A DNA stretch of 64,000 bases from positions 4,221,859 through 4,285,858 of the forward strand of contig CM063287.1 in the NCBI GenBank assembly GCA_032173965.1, in the 5' to 3' direction. How positions within the stretch are numbered: position 1 is the stretch's first letter; the number at the start of each line of letters is the position of its first letter. The stretch is from Sitta carolinensis (taxonomy: Eukaryota; Chordata; Aves; Passeriformes; Sittidae). The translations under genes and the position numbers were made by a program. Below are positions 33,606 through 46,218 of the stretch, in pieces. The notes below the pieces were generated by a model, which saw nothing but the letters and a program-made list of their open reading frames with translations, searched no databases and was not told where the DNA came from.

Positions 33606-34849
33606 AAACAGCCATCTTGACAAGATTCTTCCTGGGACAAGATTCTGGGAAGTAACTGCAATCTCCTCCTGAGCACTCCTGAAATAAAACTGGGAAAAAA
33701 AATTCCACTTCCATATGCTAATCACCAACTCTTCTTCCAGCTGCTGCAGAAACACTCAATCATTACTCTGACTTATTTCATTATTTATCTTATATTCAAG
33801 TTTGCTTTTATTTAGTCAGATAAATTGTTCCCTTTGTTTTTATTTAAACAGTCACAGGGAGCGCAACGGGCAATTTCAAACCCCTGACTCAGTTCCTAGC
33901 AGATACTCAGCCCAATTTAAAAGACTTTCCATTTAATAAAGTTCTACCCACTAACTGTTGAAGGAAATTATTTTATTTGTTGGCAGAAAAAGAGTTTATT
34001 TTTAAATTTTAACTGAAATGAGGATCAGACTCTAAACCTTGTCAGTAATTGTGGAAGGCTCCTGAGCATCAATCCCTTACTTCCTAGGGCTGCTCCCCAA
34101 GGCAGGAAAGAACAAAGTATTGACTCTTAAATTTGTCCTTCTGTAAATTTTCCAAACTCTTCCTGAATACACGAGAATGTGCAGCATCCACAACATCTTG
34201 GAGCAAGCTTCATTTCACACGGTACCACCCCATCACAGGGCAGGAAGGAGCAGCATCCAACCATTCCCTACGAACCTTCTATTCCCTCCATGTCTCCAAT
34301 AAACCACTTTGTCATCCCCCAGCACTGCAGCAAACAAGAATTATGGCGAGTTCAGGGCTCTAATCCACTTCAGCGACTTTGTGATGTCAATGAGACAAAT
34401 GGTAAAACGGAAAATTCTTCAAGGAGCCACTAAAGCCACTTTCTTTGATATGCATGTGAAAGAAAAAACCTTGGATAGCATCACATCCAGCACGGAGAAA
34501 ACCTCTGTGGGAATGAGGCAATGACAGCTTCTTTGGTACTACAAAAAGCCCAGCAAGCAAGTTCAAATTATTTTCCACAGAGTAGGAGCAGAGTTCAAAA
34601 AAAGCAGAGGGGACTTTTCTAGGACCTAGAGGGGAGCAAAAAGTCAGGATTTGTTATGTTTTGTTTCCTTCCCTTGTGTCTATAAGCATTCTAATTTAGC
34701 TCTAGAGAGAATTAAACAAAGCCAACTCTCAACATTCAGCAGGTTTAATTTCAGTAGGTTTAATTTGGATACTCTTTTCCTTCAACCATAACCCTTTCAA
34801 TCTTGGGGAGGGGAAGAAAAGAGCTTGTGAAAAAGGTTTTGGAGAGTCA
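33606..34849. other. Intronic sequence, no recognised element
   Basis: AT-rich, no nameable repeat. Confidence 0.45.
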
Positions 34850-35228
34850 GAGATGAAGAGAGGCTGAGAAAGCTGGGGAAGTTCAACCTGGAGAAGGCTG
34901 TGTGGAGATCTCAGCTCCTTCCAGGGTCTGAAGGGATCCAGGGAAGCTGGAAAGGGACCCTGCAACAGGAACTGGAGTGCCAGGACATGGGGGAATGGGT
35001 TCAGACTGACACAAGAGAAATTTAGACGGGATATTGGGGAGGAATTGCTCCCTGGAAGGGTGGCAGGCCCTGGCACAGAGTGCCCAGGCTGCTCCTGGAT
35101 CCCTGGAAGTGTTCAAGGCCAGGTTGAATGGACTTGGAGCAGTCTGGGATAGTGGAAGGTGTCCCTGCCATGGCAGGGGATGGAATTTTGGATCTTTAAT
35201 GTCCCTTCCAACCCAAACATTCTGCAAT
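34850..35228 (+). mobile_element. CR1 LINE 3' fragment
   Basis: Sense: gagaggctgagaaagctgggg, ttcaacctggagaaggc, ctggatccctggaagtgttc, aaggccaggttgaatgg, gtccctgccatggcaggg, cccttccaacccaaacattc. A slightly older subfamily than the 'cagagcagctgggg' copies. Confidence 0.88.
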
Positions 35229-38200
35229 TTTCAAATATTTAAAGGCTTTTCTCCTCATGTCCTTTATATGGTTACACCCATCAAACACTTAGAGAAGCCT
35301 TGGAGGTACAGAGTGAGAATCACCAGGGTCCCTCCTCAAACCTGAGTCACTGATAACACTGTGGCCACTTCAAATAAGGAATTAAGTTATTAATGAAGAA
35401 AAAGACACTTGATTTCTGCCTGATGGTTGGCTAGAAATTAGAGCTTGTGTGTATGACACACACAAGGTCCAGGATGGGACAAGGCCAGAACAGTGATCCA
35501 CTAAAACCCTGTCAGCACGACAAGTGCCACAAGGGCAGCTGTGACCCTGAGGTGGCTGGTGATGGGACAAGCAGCTGAGAGAGCCCAATTCAAGAAATCT
35601 CCGTCACTCACAAGCCCAGCATGGCAATGCTAAAACCTCCAGCCTGAAGTCTTTTATGGACTGAAGCCCCCAGCAAAGCTCCTGGGAGCCGGCAGTGCCT
35701 GGGAAAGTGAGAGCAGCTTCTCCAAACTGGAGAGGCAGGGAGTGAAATTCTTGCAGGCTCACTGAAAGCACCTCACATTTCTCTCTGCCTGAACAGGTAT
35801 TTCTGTTTCCAGCTGCACTTGACTCTCCAAAACGCCCCAGCTGCTCCTGAAGGAAGCAGTGCTTTGTCCCTACCTCCACTTCCATTCAGCAGGGAATGCT
35901 CAGGGGGAAAACAGAGCCATGAAAAGAGTCTCTAGAATTGGAGTTACAGCTTGAGGGTCCTCATAAAGAGCCATACATTTAAATTGAGTAACTAAGCAAC
36001 CACCCTGCTGGGGAAAATGCCCCGCCTTGTTTCCTGTGTGAGCATTCAGCTCCACAGCTGGGCAATTTCAGAGGAGCTTGCCATAACCTTTTACATTAGC
36101 TGGCTTGTGCTGCCATGGTTCTGCATTGAAAATGGCATAAGAAGGGCTTTCACAGGCTATTTTCAGCTCTTCCTGAGAGAAATCTCTAATTGGAGAGTCT
36201 GGGAAGGCACCCCAGCAAACCTGAGCTTGATTCAGACCCATTTGAGATCCTGCTTAAACATCCACAGTTTGTGTGCCTTCATAAGAGTTAAGTCTTGCTC
36301 TAAAATTTGGAGCTCAGGCATTCCAAGGCTGGAGGAAGAGGTAAATTTGGGGTTGGGTTTGGTTTGAACTGAACAAAAAGTGTGGCTGAGGGACAGTCCA
36401 GTGCCAAAGGAACAAAAAGCAAATAAAGACCATTATGAAAAGCCCCCATTCCATTTCAGGATATGCAACCTGATTGGCCAATTTATTTCATGGCTTTATT
36501 CTGCCATTCTTCCACTCTTTTTTTCTTTATTTTATTTACAGATACGGTATCTCTAAAGGGTTTGGGACATACAAATTGCCCTGCCAGTGCTGTGCATTGC
36601 TATTTTATTTTTACGGCTCGAGAAGAATGCAGAGCCATCCCTCTTTCAGACATTGTGCTTTTAGATTGAAATAACTCCCCATTTTACAAGCAGTTTTGGA
36701 GTTGACAGGAGTCTTTAAAATCATACTTGTGCCTGAAAACACTGTAAAGCACATAAAAATATGATACCATGCCAAGCAGCATCTAAATTTCCATTACCAA
36801 AAGTCATTTTTAAGACCATTACAAAGCACTGGATGAGTCGAGAGAAGATGCAATACCTTCTGAAGTCCTTTCAAAAGTTGATTAAAACTGCTTTTAACCA
36901 TTCCTATGCCCCCAGCATTCAAATTTCATCTTATTTTCAATATTTGTTGGATTGCATTTTCTCTATTAGGCCTGTAATGCATTTAACACAGAACTCTTAT
37001 AGAGGAAGATGAAAAATTTCTAATATTGGTTCTTCAACTCAGTCTTGGTACTAAAGGCAACTTTTAAAGCAAATTTTGACTGCTGTAGTACCAGCAGGAA
37101 AAGCAACTTGGGAAAAGAAGTTGGAGATACTCCTAACATTTCATATTGTTGGAATTTATTCAAAATCAAATATATTGGCATTTACAAACTGAAACATGAG
37201 GCGAGCCAATAATATTCACCCTTGCCATGTTTCTTAAAGGATAAATTTGTCAGTTTTACATCTTAGGTTAAGTATTGAGGTCGAAAATCATATTTAATGA
37301 TCGGGCTTCTCACCTTGCCTTGGAGAATTTCTCCTATTTCAGTCCAGACTTTTATATGTCCACAACAGGCACAGAAAAACCTCAGTTTGTGTTCCACAGA
37401 ACTGATGGAGATGAGTCAAGGTGAGAGAAAGAAGCATTAAAAGTAATTTTTAAACTAATTTTTAGGGAAAAAAACCTCCATGGAATTTTGATATGTACAC
37501 AGAAATATGATCCTATGCAAAAACAGATTTCAAATTTTAGACTATTTCAATACTATGCGAATACCCTTGAACATATTTTTGAGGCTGTGATTTCAGTGGC
37601 TTCCTTTAAAAAGCAGCACTTTATGAACTGGGGTAGAAAATAATAACACAGACTTGAAACCTCCAGCTTTGGGGTTTTAAGATGCTAAACCCCTCCCCTC
37701 AACCTAAAAAATTAGCAACATCCACACATTATTAAAAAAAAAATAGAATCGAGTTGTCAGTGTCTGATGGAACAAACAATTTTGCTCCTCTGAAGTCACC
37801 TCTCCCAGGCTGTAAATATTCCACCAATTCCAGAAGCTGCCCCTTGGTGCCAGTCTCCAGCAGGTAACCCAGGAAAACGGGCGCTGATTAAGTTGCCACT
37901 CCTCGGATTGTTTGTGTTCCAGGGAATTAACCACCTGTTTGGGCAGATTTACATCTTGTGCCTATAAATAGCTCTCTCCTGACATCTCTAATGAAGGCAA
38001 TGTTGAGCAACATCTTCCTGTAATTTAATCAGGACCTCAAGCAGCAGTGGCAGAAGAGGAGGACGTGGCTTTGCCATCCCAAGACATCCCCTTGTCTTAA
38101 AAGACACTCAATTTCCTCAGCTCCTCTGACACTGCTACATAAATAAATACAGTAATATAATAAATAAATATATATAAATACCCAGACAAACAGATTGCCA

Positions 38201-39699
38201 CGAGTGCATCTGAATTACAACGACGCAATCTTCTCCGTCTTTCCCCAAAAATGCAACTCTGTTCTGCAGGAACACATCCTACAGTCATGGGACTGCCCTG
38301 AATTATCCACCTGAAAGCAGGGAATTCTCCATTCCATCCCTGCAGGAACTGAGGACTCACCTGGATGATTAAGGCTGGACCTTGGTACAGCATCTTAACC
38401 AAACCCTGATTTAATTCCCAGATGAGGTGAGACAGGGTGCTGTGCTGTGCTTTGAAAGGCTCAAAGAGTTCAAGTACCCAAAATCAGCTACCAAAAAAGC
38501 CCCAAAAGGGCCAAAATGTTGGTTTTAAGCCCATTTCCAGGCAGACATACAGTGGGAGAACCCAGGAAATGACACAGAATTAACTTCCCACTTACAGTGG
38601 AGTTCCTGTGGCTTCATGAAGTTACCTCATTCTGCACAGAGGATGCGAAGTCAGGGATTGTAAAGTTACTCAGCCAAGGGCATGGAAAGTGCTGCCCTCC
38701 CAGGGTGCAAAGGCTCCAAAGTCACAGGCACGAGGTCCTTTCTCCCTCTCAAAAATGGTGAAGGCACCTAAGACGTGTAGCTCCTGAGTCCCAGCCATTT
38801 GGATGTCCCCATCCATGAATAACACGGAATAAGGAGACTCCACAGGAAGTGTCACCTTTGGCAGTGGCTGTTAATGAATTATGCTCCAATGGGTTCAATA
38901 ATTGCAGCCTGAGCAGCTCTCTGATCATCCTAGAGCCAGCCTGTGTTCAAACAGCCTGAGTTAATTAGGAAAGCAATGAGGACTTCAGTGCTGGACAGCT
39001 ATTGAGAATTATTTGTGGCTCTCCTGGTGAGCTGCACACTTTGGAAATCTAATTTGTTGAGTAAAAACCAAGGTTATCTTAGTTTTCTAATTAAAATTGT
39101 TCCCACTCCACAATGTGTTACAGGAGAGGTGCTTTGGCTTCCTGTCCCACAGTTTATCATTCACATTTTCGGGCAAATTCACAGAATACCTCCCAGTTTG
39201 CAAAAAAACCCAACCCAAAAAAGAGCAGGATGACAAAGGAGAAAGGGGGAATACAAAATCAGTACTTCAGATTTTATTTTAGAAAAACCTTTTGGTTAAA
39301 AGCATGAAGGGGGAACTTAAACTCCTTTTTTTTTTTTTTTTTTAGCACCTATTTAATAAGCAAACCACATCCTGAGATGGAAGAACAGACCTCTGGCATC
39401 CTCTCTTACTCCTGCCACAATTTCTTTATCCTCATCTTTGGAAAATTTGGGCCCTATTAATCCGAAACTGCCTGGAAATTGCAAAATATTGAGAGCCTTT
39501 GACTGCCTTTGAAGCAATTTAGGATTTATTTTAATGGATGGAAGGTTTACAGGTATCTGCTCTGAAAAGCAACTCTGTGAGGGAGGAGTTATGTGATGGG
39601 ACAAAGGACTGTTGGACTCAGCACCTGCCAGCTCATGGTGGGCCCAAGCATCCATCTGGAGAGGAGTCCCAAAAGGGATGTTAAATCAGAGAGGTTGAT
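35229..39699. other. Intronic sequence, mostly unique
   Basis: 4.5 kb without a named transposon, the longest such stretch in the window. Contains a T18 run (39326-39343) and AT-rich sequence at 38140-38185 (TAAA/TATA units). Confidence 0.45.
39326..39343. repeat. T18 homopolymer
   Basis: An uninterrupted run of 18 T between actcc and agcacc. Confidence 0.9.
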
Positions 39700-39808
39700 T
39701 GTGGAATCCCAGACTTGTTTGGGTTGGAAGGAACCTTCAGGCCCATCCAGTCCCAGGGCAGGGACACCTCCCACTGTCCCAGGCTGCTCCAAGCCCCAAA
39801 GTCCAGCC
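39700..39808 (-). mobile_element. CR1 LINE 3' end fragment
   Basis: Antisense: tgtggaatcccagacttg, tttgggttggaaggaacc, ggcagggacacctcccac, ccaagccccaaagtccagcc, then an abrupt end. Confidence 0.85.
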
Positions 39809-40234
39809 CAAACCCACTCCCCTGGTCCCGTCACGGATGCTGCTGTGTGGACTCCTCAGCCTCTAAATGCTAGAAGACTCCTTCCAGAAACTTTAGTCAG
39901 GATGACCTTTTTGTGGCTTATTTTTTCTTTAATAACATTGTGAAAATGAAGTGTAAGCATGGCTCATCTGCTGTCTGAAACCTTTATCATCAACCTACTG
40001 ATAAATTGCAAGGAGATAGCTGCTGGATTTCTGCTACATTGGAAAAGACATTTCATATCCCTTGCAATATTGACTCCAGAGCCTGGAAATATTTACTTCT
40101 CCATTTTTACCTCCTTAGAAAACACTTTAAAAAATAAACACCTTACAGGACATCCTGATTACAATCAAAATCTCTCTGTCTGGCTGCACTCTCAGGAGAG
40201 TTGAAGGCATGGAAAAAATATCATTCCCTAAAAG

Positions 40235-40378
40235 GCAGCAGTAGAGTGCCCAAGGCTGGAGGTGTCCAAGGAAGGCCTGGAGGTGGCCAGTGTTCTGGGC
40301 TGGGCACAAGGAGGGGATTTGGCACAGGTTGGGCTCCCTTGTCTTGGAGGGCTTTTCCAGCCTCAATGACTCTCTGAA
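40235..40378 (+). mobile_element. CR1 LINE 3' end fragment, second subfamily
   Basis: Sense: aaggctggaggtgtccaagg, tgttctgggctgggcacaagg, ttggagggcttttccagcc; same subfamily as 3152-3545 and 44137-44292. Confidence 0.78.
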
Positions 40379-40555
40379 ATGGCAGAAAAAAAATCATAAC
40401 TTCTGCTCCTGGTGCTAACAAGAAGCTGACCTTGCATTTTGTGTTTATTTACCTATGTACATTAATTTTATTTTCATTTACGCATATAAATTAGCACAAA
40501 ATGCAACATAGCTCCTTGCTGCAAAGACAATCAGATTTTTTATAAACTATTACTA

Positions 40556-40613
40556 TTAATAGTAACAACAACAACAGTAATAATAATAATAATAATAATA
40601 ATAGTAATAAAGG
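40556..40613. repeat. Trinucleotide (TAA)n / (CAA)n microsatellite
   Basis: Imperfect agtaacaacaacaacag, then about ten TAA units with a TAG interruption. Confidence 0.9.
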
Positions 40614-42360
40614 AGGATATTTGCTAGCAGAAATTTAGATGGCTCATCTGTCCTTGTAAAGATGCAACTCTGCTCAGTGTTTTGGCTCCTATGGAAAATG
40701 GGAAGTGCCAAAGGAATCTCAGCCTCTGCCTTCCAGCGATCCTTCCAAAGACCTAAGGACACATAAAACCCTCTCCAAGCAGCACCTGCCTGGAAAGGAC
40801 TGGATAAGGAGGTGTCCTTGCTAGGTCAGCCCAATACAGGGGCACATCCAGGGAAGTTTTCCATCAGCAAGGATGGGCAGTAAAAAGAATGTGTTTTTTC
40901 TTAGTTGTACAAATAAATATTCATATTCATGTTCATAAAAACACTTGAGTAATTTGGACCCACAGGCTACACAAAAGCCACCAGCAGGAGGACAAAGTGA
41001 TGCCTAAAGCTGGACTCGGTTTCGTTACTAATAGCTGGAAATAAAAGGATTCAGGGCAGCTTTCAAATCCTTCCTGTAAGGTTTCCCCCTCAAAGATAGC
41101 ACAGGAAATAATCCTGCAGATGAGACAGCAATTGCATGGATATTTCTGTAGGATTTGGAGTCTTCTTAGCATTCAGTAATGCCCAAACTCTTCTCCTCCT
41201 AATTCCTTTCAGGTTTTGAAGCCCTAGTTTTTGATTTTATCTCACCCACAGACACTGATAAAGAGGCAGCACACCTGACACAGAGCTTCTTAGCCTCTGC
41301 TCCAGCTCCAGGCTGGCTGAAATGGAGAGCTTGATTAATTTTGTATTAGCCAGCTGCACAATAAATCCCAAGCCATTGATTACATAGGAAGAACAAGCAG
41401 ATAAGGTATTTTCTTTGCAGACCTTCAGTACTTAATTATACAAAGGCTCTACCCACAGGGTTGGTGAGAAAACTAAGCACAGCTCTGGGAGTTCTTTATT
41501 ATTTTCTATGTGTAAGTGTTCATGTTCTTTAAGTTTAAAATTAGATGCTGACTTTGGTTAGGGGCAAGATTCTGGTTCATGATGGGTTTAATTCTGGATA
41601 AAGAAGAAACCAGTTGTTTATCTGAAGCCATTCACAGTTTGCCTTTCCCTGTCAGTTTGTTCACAACTATTTTAATGAGCAGACAAGAGTGGGGTCAGTG
41701 TTTATGTGGAGCTGATAATGTGGAAGGAGTTTGGATACTGAGCAGTTCCAGGATATTTAAAATACCCTGGTACCATCAGGCTTCTTGCACAAGCAGAGCC
41801 TCTCCTCAGCTGTTAATCACCATCTCCTGAGCAGAATAAAAACACCAAGCCTTGGAAACTAAAGTGCTCAGCTCCTGGAGCTGGAAAACCACTGCCTGTG
41901 CACTCTCCCCATTGATATTCTTGCCTAAAGAGATCAAATTTGAGATGTGAGGAGCAGTTGACCAGAGCAGCATTCCAGAGGCACGAGGCCGTGTCATCCT
42001 GATTAGCTCCATTTGATTATGCCTCCTTAATTGTACAGAGCTCATTAAATGAAGAATAATGTTGCTTTCCTGCAGGTTGGGCACTGGAGGTTGAGAGATG
42101 GACACCACTGGTGGAACCTTTGAGAGATTGCAAAGAGCAGATGCAACAAAGGCCACAGCTGATTTCAGTGGCCACAGGACCCTCGATGTCATTGGGAGCC
42201 CAGGGCCAGCGCATTCCGCACTTACTTCTCAACAATATCATATTCATTTAAAAATAATTCCCTTTTTTTACTGTTCACCCAGAAATTATTCCAGGGCATT
42301 TCTGAAGAAAAACTCTGCGTTTCCCAGCCACTTATGACATGGAGGAGCAAGATGAGTTCT
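40614..42360. other. Intronic sequence, no recognised element
   Basis: No nameable repeat; frames are short and unfamiliar. Confidence 0.45.
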
Positions 42361-42752
42361 GCAATAGAGACCCCACCTGCAGAGCTGCCCCAGCACAGGA
42401 GGCACCTGGAGCTGCTGGGAGAGCCCAGGGGAGGCCCCAGGATGATCAGAGGGATGGAGCAGCACTGCTGGGAGAGCTGGGGGTGCACAGCTGCAGAGGA
42501 GAAGCTCTGGAGTGAATTAATTGTGGCATTTCAATACCCAAAGGTGCTGACAGGAGAGCTGGAGAGGGACTGGGGACAAGGGATGGAGGGACAACACACA
42601 GGGAATGGCTTCAGACTGATAGGTGAAATTTAAATGGGATATTGGGCAGGAATTGTTCCCTGGCAGGGTGGGCAGCCCTGGCACGGGGTGCCCAGAGCAG
42701 CTGGGGCTGCCCCTGGATCCCTGGCAGTGCCCAAGGCCAGGCTGGATGTGGC
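42361..42752 (+). mobile_element. CR1 LINE fragment lacking its 3' end
   Basis: Sense: gagaccccacctgcagagctg, cacaggaggcacctggagc, gatcagagggatggagcagc, then the common block to gcccaaggccaggctgg where it stops before the 3' end. Opposite orientation to 10200-10718 but the same internal order. Confidence 0.88.
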
Positions 42753-44136
42753 CCATTCTGTGAATTACAGTTTCACACTTAACTGGGATTTTTTTGGCTT
42801 TCTTTCTTTAGTAAATAATAATAAAAAAAAAAATGCACTTGCACATCATTTGTATTTGAATATCCCATATATCTTATCTTTTCTAACATATGCAACTGTA
42901 GGAAATTTTCACAGCCTTGAATTTATTTCCACAGCAGCCATCAATCACTGAGAGGTTATTTTACTGGCTTTGCTGATAGTGATTTTGTTTATAGTTTCCC
43001 CTTCACTGAAACACCATATTCTACACGATCTGATTCTTATGAGAAAGTACCTTTGTCGTGGTAGGAAATTTATCCCAGTTCAATGAAATGGGGCAGCAGT
43101 GAATCCTGTGGAGTGCAGCACTACAGAGTGAGGAGAAGAGGCTTTTGTTTGATAGATGGATTAGAAGCCTTAACTTGGAGTTCTCTGTATATTTTCTATG
43201 AATATAACAACAATAAAAAAATCCTGAATAAATAAAAAACCACCCTAAAGCATTGAAGAACCTGCTTCCTTTGTATTTCTGTGTGTAACAGCTGAGTAAC
43301 TGCACTGAATCATTGACCAATTTGAGTGAAAAGGGACTTTTTAAAAGCTATTTGTGCTTCTATTTTGTTTAGAAAGTTATGTTAAAAGTGGACACTAAAC
43401 AATGAGCTTTATAATAGTTCAGGTGGCAGGATTCCAACCATTTTATGGAACAAAAAGTCCGAGAACCCAAGAAATTTTTGCAAAGGGTAAAATCTCTTAA
43501 CAGTAGTAAAATAAAACAATAGTAAAATCCATTGTTTCTATGTAAGAAGATGGGAAAACAGCATTTAAACACCAGAAACTTTAGTCATGCACCACTATGT
43601 TGAATAAAAAACCATTCTACCCTCTTTCTTTGATTTTATTTTTTTCCTGGAGGTTTTTTCAAAATTTCCTGGGATTTTGCAGTAATCAATTTTTGTGCTG
43701 GGTTATTTTGGAATTGAATCAATAGCCCGGCCACTTCCAAAGAAACACAATTAGGCTGCATTGGCCAACCAGTCATAGAGAAAAGTGACACCAGGCAACA
43801 CCAGAAACCTTGGTTTTAGTTAAGACCAGCTGGGGGATCAAATTAAACGCTTAAATGAGGGAGCCCCAAGTTATTTAACACTCTGTGTTCCCCTCTAGGA
43901 CCAAACAGTTCCCTTCAAACAGCTCTGCTTAGAAATAAGGTGTGAAAATATCCCTTTGGCAGGCTTGCCCAGCAGGTTAAACCATTACCTTCTGTCCCTT
44001 CAGATATCCTGTTAAAAGGGACAAATAAAACAAATATTTCATGTTGCATCAATATTGCTGGGAAAATCAGCAGCAGCTTATAAATCAGAGATGAAAATTA
44101 AAATATTCTGGTACAGAACCAAAAAATATCTGACAT
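42753..44136. other. Intronic sequence, no recognised element
   Basis: AT-rich with an A11 run near 42823; nothing else recognised. Confidence 0.45.
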
Positions 44137-44292
44137 GGCAGGGGCTTCCCAGGGAGGGTTGCAGTGCCCGTCACTGGAGGTGTCCAGGGAAGGACAAGAC
44201 ATGGCACTCAGTGCTCTGGGCTGGGCACAAGGAGGGCATCAGTCCCAGGTTTAGAGGTCCTTTCCAGCCTAAATAATTCTGGGATTCTATGG
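44137..44292 (+). mobile_element. CR1 LINE 3' end fragment, second subfamily
   Basis: Sense: cttcccagggagggttgcag, tggcactcagtgctctggg, ggtcctttccagcctaaat, tctgggattctatgg tail. Confidence 0.87.
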
Positions 44293-44789
44293 TCTCCTGC
44301 TCTGAACATGTAAAGATGCCCAAGAGTTTGAAATTCCTTGAACTTAAACCCCATTAGGATGTTCCTGAAATGAGAAGTGACCATGGAGCACCGGTAAATT
44401 CACAAAAGGGAACTGAAGTGATATTGGAGGCAAACACAGACTCACCCTACAAACCCCTGCCCGTGCCAATCAGCTTTCCAGGATAATGCAGACTAGAACT
44501 GAGTCTTCAATTGCAGAGAAATCCCATTTCTCTCTAATCCAATTGAAGAACACAGTTTCTCTCCTTGCTTCCTTCTCCACCTCCTTGTCCCTTCCCATTG
44601 CAGTCATGTTTAACAAGGTGCAGCAGGATAATTTAAACATTTGATTTCTGCCTGCATATATCAGCTGTTCATCTCCCTGCCAATTTAAAACTTGCCATGC
44701 CTCAATACACTGTCTAATAAATACTGCAAAGCACAGAGGGCTTTTTTTCTTAGTATTTTTTTCAACCCGACCCAAAAGTTTTCTTTTCA

Positions 44790-44842
44790 CCATGTTAGAA
44801 AAAAAAAAGGAAAAAGAAAAAAGAAAAAAGAGAAAGAAACGG
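44790..44842. repeat. A/G-rich low-complexity tract
   Basis: GAAAAA-type units. Confidence 0.8.
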
Positions 44843-44956
44843 AAAATTGTTGTCTTCCAACAGAGATTCCCCAGAAGATAGGACAAAGTGTTTGCTGGGA
44901 GTGATCACACCTGGGCATTCAAAAATTACAGTGGAAAAGGTGTGGGGGAAAGAGTT

Positions 44957-44998
44957 TGGTTTGTTTTTTTGTTTGTTTTTTTTTTTTGGGGGGGGGTG
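44957..44998. repeat. T-rich tract followed by a G9 run
   Basis: gtttggtttg units, T12, then G9. Confidence 0.8.
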
Positions 44999-45239
44999 TT
45001 GGGATTTCTGGTTTAAATCCCCAGATATTTCCTCACCATGTAAAATCCCACAGTTTCCATGAGCTTCAGTTAGGAAAAACCCTGCCTGTGTTTAATGACA
45101 GACAACAGCTGAGCAGTAACGATGCCCTAATGTGAAAATGATCACTGAGAAATGAGCACATTAAAGCGAGCTGGGAGAGTTCAGCCCTTATGATTATTGC
45201 CCAGACACAGGAGGTGGCTCCCACTGCACCTAACAGCAG

Positions 45240-45771
45240 AGATCATGGAATCCCTGAGACTGGAAAAGCCCTCCAGGAACATGGAGCCCAGCTTTGATGC
45301 CCACCTTGTGCCCAGCCCAGAGCACTGAGTGCCACCTCCAGCCCTTCCCTGCACACCTCCAGCCATGGGCACTGCAACCCTCCCTGGGCAGCCCCTGCCC
45401 AGGCCTGAGCACCCTTTCCAGGCACAAATTCCTCCTGCTGGCCAAGCTGCGCCTGCCCTGGCACAGCTTGAGGCCGTTTGCCCTTGTGCTGTCCCTGTGC
45501 CCTGGCAGCACAGCCCGACCCCCCCGGCTGTGCCCTCCTCTCAGGAGTTGTGCAGAGCCAGCAGGGCCCCCCTGAGCCTCCTCTGCTCCAGCCTGAGCCC
45601 CTGCCCAGCTCCCTCAGCCCCTGCTGGGGCTCCATTCCCTTGCCCAGCTCCGTGCCCTGCCCTGCACACGCTCCAGCCCCTCCAGGGCTCTCTGCACAGG
45701 AGGAGCCCAGCACTGCACACAGCTCCTGCTGGTCTGGGCAGGAACTCAGCCCCTGCAGAAGTCCAGACTTT
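45240..45771 (-). mobile_element. CR1 LINE 3' fragment, second subfamily, near-twin of the 3.2-kb copy
   Basis: Antisense 3' end atcatggaatccctgagac, then actggaaaagccctccagg and the same block as 3218-3510; 45299-45591 aligns to it without indels and with one difference noticed (ctgcgcctg versus ctgagcctg). It continues into ctcagcccctgctgg and ends at the LTR beginning at 45776. Confidence 0.88.
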
Positions 45772-45775
45772 CCAG

Positions 45776-46218
45776 TGATGCCTTCTGGAAGCTGACCAGG
45801 AACAGAGACCAGACAGAGCAAAAGGATAAAGCAGGGATTTATTCAAAGGCCTCAATGGGCACACCTGGGCAGCACAAGAGCTGGGCCACACCCAAGGTGA
45901 ACCCAAAATCGTCACCAAATGGATGATCAGTCACAAGGTCTCACACTTTTATAAGTCCTGGTCCATCAGCATATTGGAGTTTATTGTCCAATTACAGCTT
46001 CAGGTCATGAAGCTCCATCTTCCTTGGTTTTCTTCTTACTTCACTGTTCTTTTCATTCTTGGGCCTGAAAGTTGTCCTTGGTATCAAACTAGAGAAGGAA
46101 CTGTTCTGTCTATCCACTTGCAGAAGAGATCTTAGTAGCACTTAATATGAAACCTAAAATTACCCACCAAACCAGCAAAGAATCTAAAAAAATATAAAAG
46201 CTAGAACTTAAGGCATCA
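45776..46218 (-). mobile_element. Solo LTR (family B), 443 bp, sense to PCDH15
   Basis: Ends form a 9-bp terminal inverted repeat: plus strand starts TGATGCCTT and ends AAGGCATCA, except that the right copy is read in reverse complement. The 4-bp direct repeat CCAG flanks both sides (45772-45775, 46219-46222), consistent with an ERV1-type target duplication. On the minus strand it has a TATA-like cttataaaag (45946-45955) and an AATAAA signal (rc tttatt, 45838-45843). No retroviral coding sequence adjoins it, so it is a solo LTR. Confidence 0.75.
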